Of a DNA stretch of 64,000 nucleotides, positions 63,271-64,000 are shown piece after piece. The stretch lies in assembly GCA_017517305.1 (NCBI GenBank), contig JAFWZV010000010.1, positions 186,001-250,000 on the forward strand, in the 5' to 3' direction. A model generated the notes under the pieces. It saw only the letters and a program-made list of their open reading frames with translations, had not been told where the DNA came from and made no database searches. This DNA comes from Lachnospiraceae bacterium (lineage in GTDB: Bacteria; Bacillota; Clostridia; Lachnospirales; Lachnospiraceae). Made by a program: the position numbers and the translations under genes. Position 1 is the first letter of the stretch. Each line of letters starts with the position of its first letter.

Positions 63271-64000
63271 ATGTACACAAAGGAACAATTATTAAAATAT
63301 CCATATTTTGAAGAAATCTTAAAGGTGAGAGATATTACTAGCGTTGTCGATTCATTGACAGGGCTTGTTTCTAGACGCTATATTATAGGATTGATTCAAA
63401 GCCTTATAGATAATAATGTTCCTTTTTCCTTGGCACTTCTTGATTTGGATAATTTTAAGTTTATTAATGATACATACGGTCATAAGATAGGAGATGGTGT
63501 ATTATCAAGTATGTCAAAGGATTTGATAAGATATTTAGGAGACTATGGTATTGCCGGTAGATACGGTGGAGATGAGTTTCTTATAATTAATTTTAGAGAT
63601 CGTACATATGATGATTTAAAATCCTTTTATATGGGTCTTTATTCCAATTATAATGTTCTTCGTAAGAACATAAATCTTGAAACCTGTGAACCTTTTATAA
63701 CAGGTACCATCGGAAGTGCAGTATATCCAACGGATGCTACAGATTATGAAACCTTATTTAATCTTGTTGATAAAGCTTTGTATCGTGGAAAAACAAAGGG
63801 TAGAAATTGTTATATCATATATGTAGAAGAAAAGCATAAAGGAATAAAGATAAAGGACTTAGCAGGACGAGGTATCTATACTATTTTCCGTGATTTATCT
63901 TCCAAGTTTGACTCGGAGCCGGTGCTTTCTCTTAAATTGAAATCTATGCTTGATGTACTAGATGATGATATGAGGATATCTGATTTATATTATGTTGGAC
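63271..64000 (+). CDS. GGDEF-domain protein, paralogue of the 20.4-kb gene (3' partial)
   Basis: ATG 63271 has GGAGG seven bases upstream; the frame stays open to the window end (about 243 residues). It begins MYTKEQLLKYPYFEEIL, then DSLTGLVSRRYIIGLI, DLDNFKFINDTYGHKIGD, an intact AGRYGGDEFLI (GGDEF at 99-103) and NYNVLRKNINLETCEPFITGTIGSAVYPTD, DKALYRGKTKGRNCYIIYVEEKHKG. This is collinear with the protein at 20408-21463, with no gap over the shared part. Probable diguanylate cyclase without I-site or membrane helix. It follows the pectin regulon with its own promoter. Confidence 0.9.
   Translation, partial: MYTKEQLLKYPYFEEILKVRDITSVVDSLTGLVSRRYIIGLIQSLIDNNVPFSLALLDLDNFKFINDTYGHKIGDGVLSSMSKDLIRYLGDYGIAGRYGGDEFLIINFRDRTYDDLKSFYMGLYSNYNVLRKNINLETCEPFITGTIGSAVYPTDATDYETLFNLVDKALYRGKTKGRNCYIIYVEEKHKGIKIKDLAGRGIYTIFRDLSSKFDSEPVLSLKLKSMLDVLDDDMRISDLYYVG

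Overview
The window reads as a low-GC, Gram-positive anaerobe of the Lachnospiraceae. The grounds are AGGAGG ribosome binding sites, a CIRCE-controlled groESL operon, lineage-typical families (DUF6062, DUF4317, M56/BlaI, circularly permuted NlpC/P60) and a glutaminyl-tRNA synthetase. The complete galacturonate and pectin catabolic block suggests a pectin specialist such as Lachnospira (the former Eubacterium eligens group). The genus is an inference; no rRNA or tRNA gene is visible to test it.

Layout. 1-5.9 kb: end of a surface protein, glnS, a DUF2225 protein, a permuted NlpC/P60-like protein and an 8-oxoguanine glycosylase. 5.9-8.4 kb: CIRCE-groES-groEL, then an unusual hairpin and repeat region. 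8.4-13.4 kb: a small hypothetical gene, a minus-strand CoA-transferase/DUF6062 pair, a sodium-solute symporter and an acyl-ACP thioesterase. 13.4-20.2 kb: cdd, an M16C protease, era, recO and glycyl-tRNA synthetase. 20.4-27.1 kb: a diguanylate cyclase, a DUF4317 protein, a lipoprotein, a chemoreceptor, and an HTH regulator coupled to an alpha/beta hydrolase. 27.2-40.1 kb: an envelope-sensing region with BlaI plus a very large M56 (BlaR1-like) sensor, then a two-component system, a membrane beta-propeller-like protein, an OatA-like O-acetyltransferase and an FtsX-type ABC transporter. 40.1-42.9 kb: MATE exporter and pta on the minus strand, separated by long hairpins.

42.9-63.1 kb is a pectin/galacturonate regulon. 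The minus-strand uxaC-uxaB-uxaA genes convert galacturonate to 2-keto-3-deoxygluconate (KDG), with a LacI-family regulator upstream. On the plus strand lie a pectin methylesterase, a carbohydrate ABC transporter without its ATPase, a YesL-like protein, a TIM-barrel protein, GH105, GH28 and a KDG kinase, with an AraC regulator divergent. A last operon encodes a second PfkB kinase, KduI, a KduD-like dehydrogenase and KdgA. The three glycan enzymes have no visible export signal. The picture is therefore import of pectic oligomers, cytosolic trimming, and two routes (saturated via UxaCBA, unsaturated via KduI/KduD) that meet at KDG and end in pyruvate and glyceraldehyde-3-phosphate. An identical 16-bp palindrome lies downstream of the proposed uxaC -10 and inside the -35/-10 spacer of the kdgK-kduI-kduD-kdgA promoter, linking the two. 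A second diguanylate cyclase, paralogous to the one at 20.4 kb, runs off the right end.

Most coding calls are firm at family level. Exact substrates, regulator-operator pairings and the roles of the hairpins are inferences.
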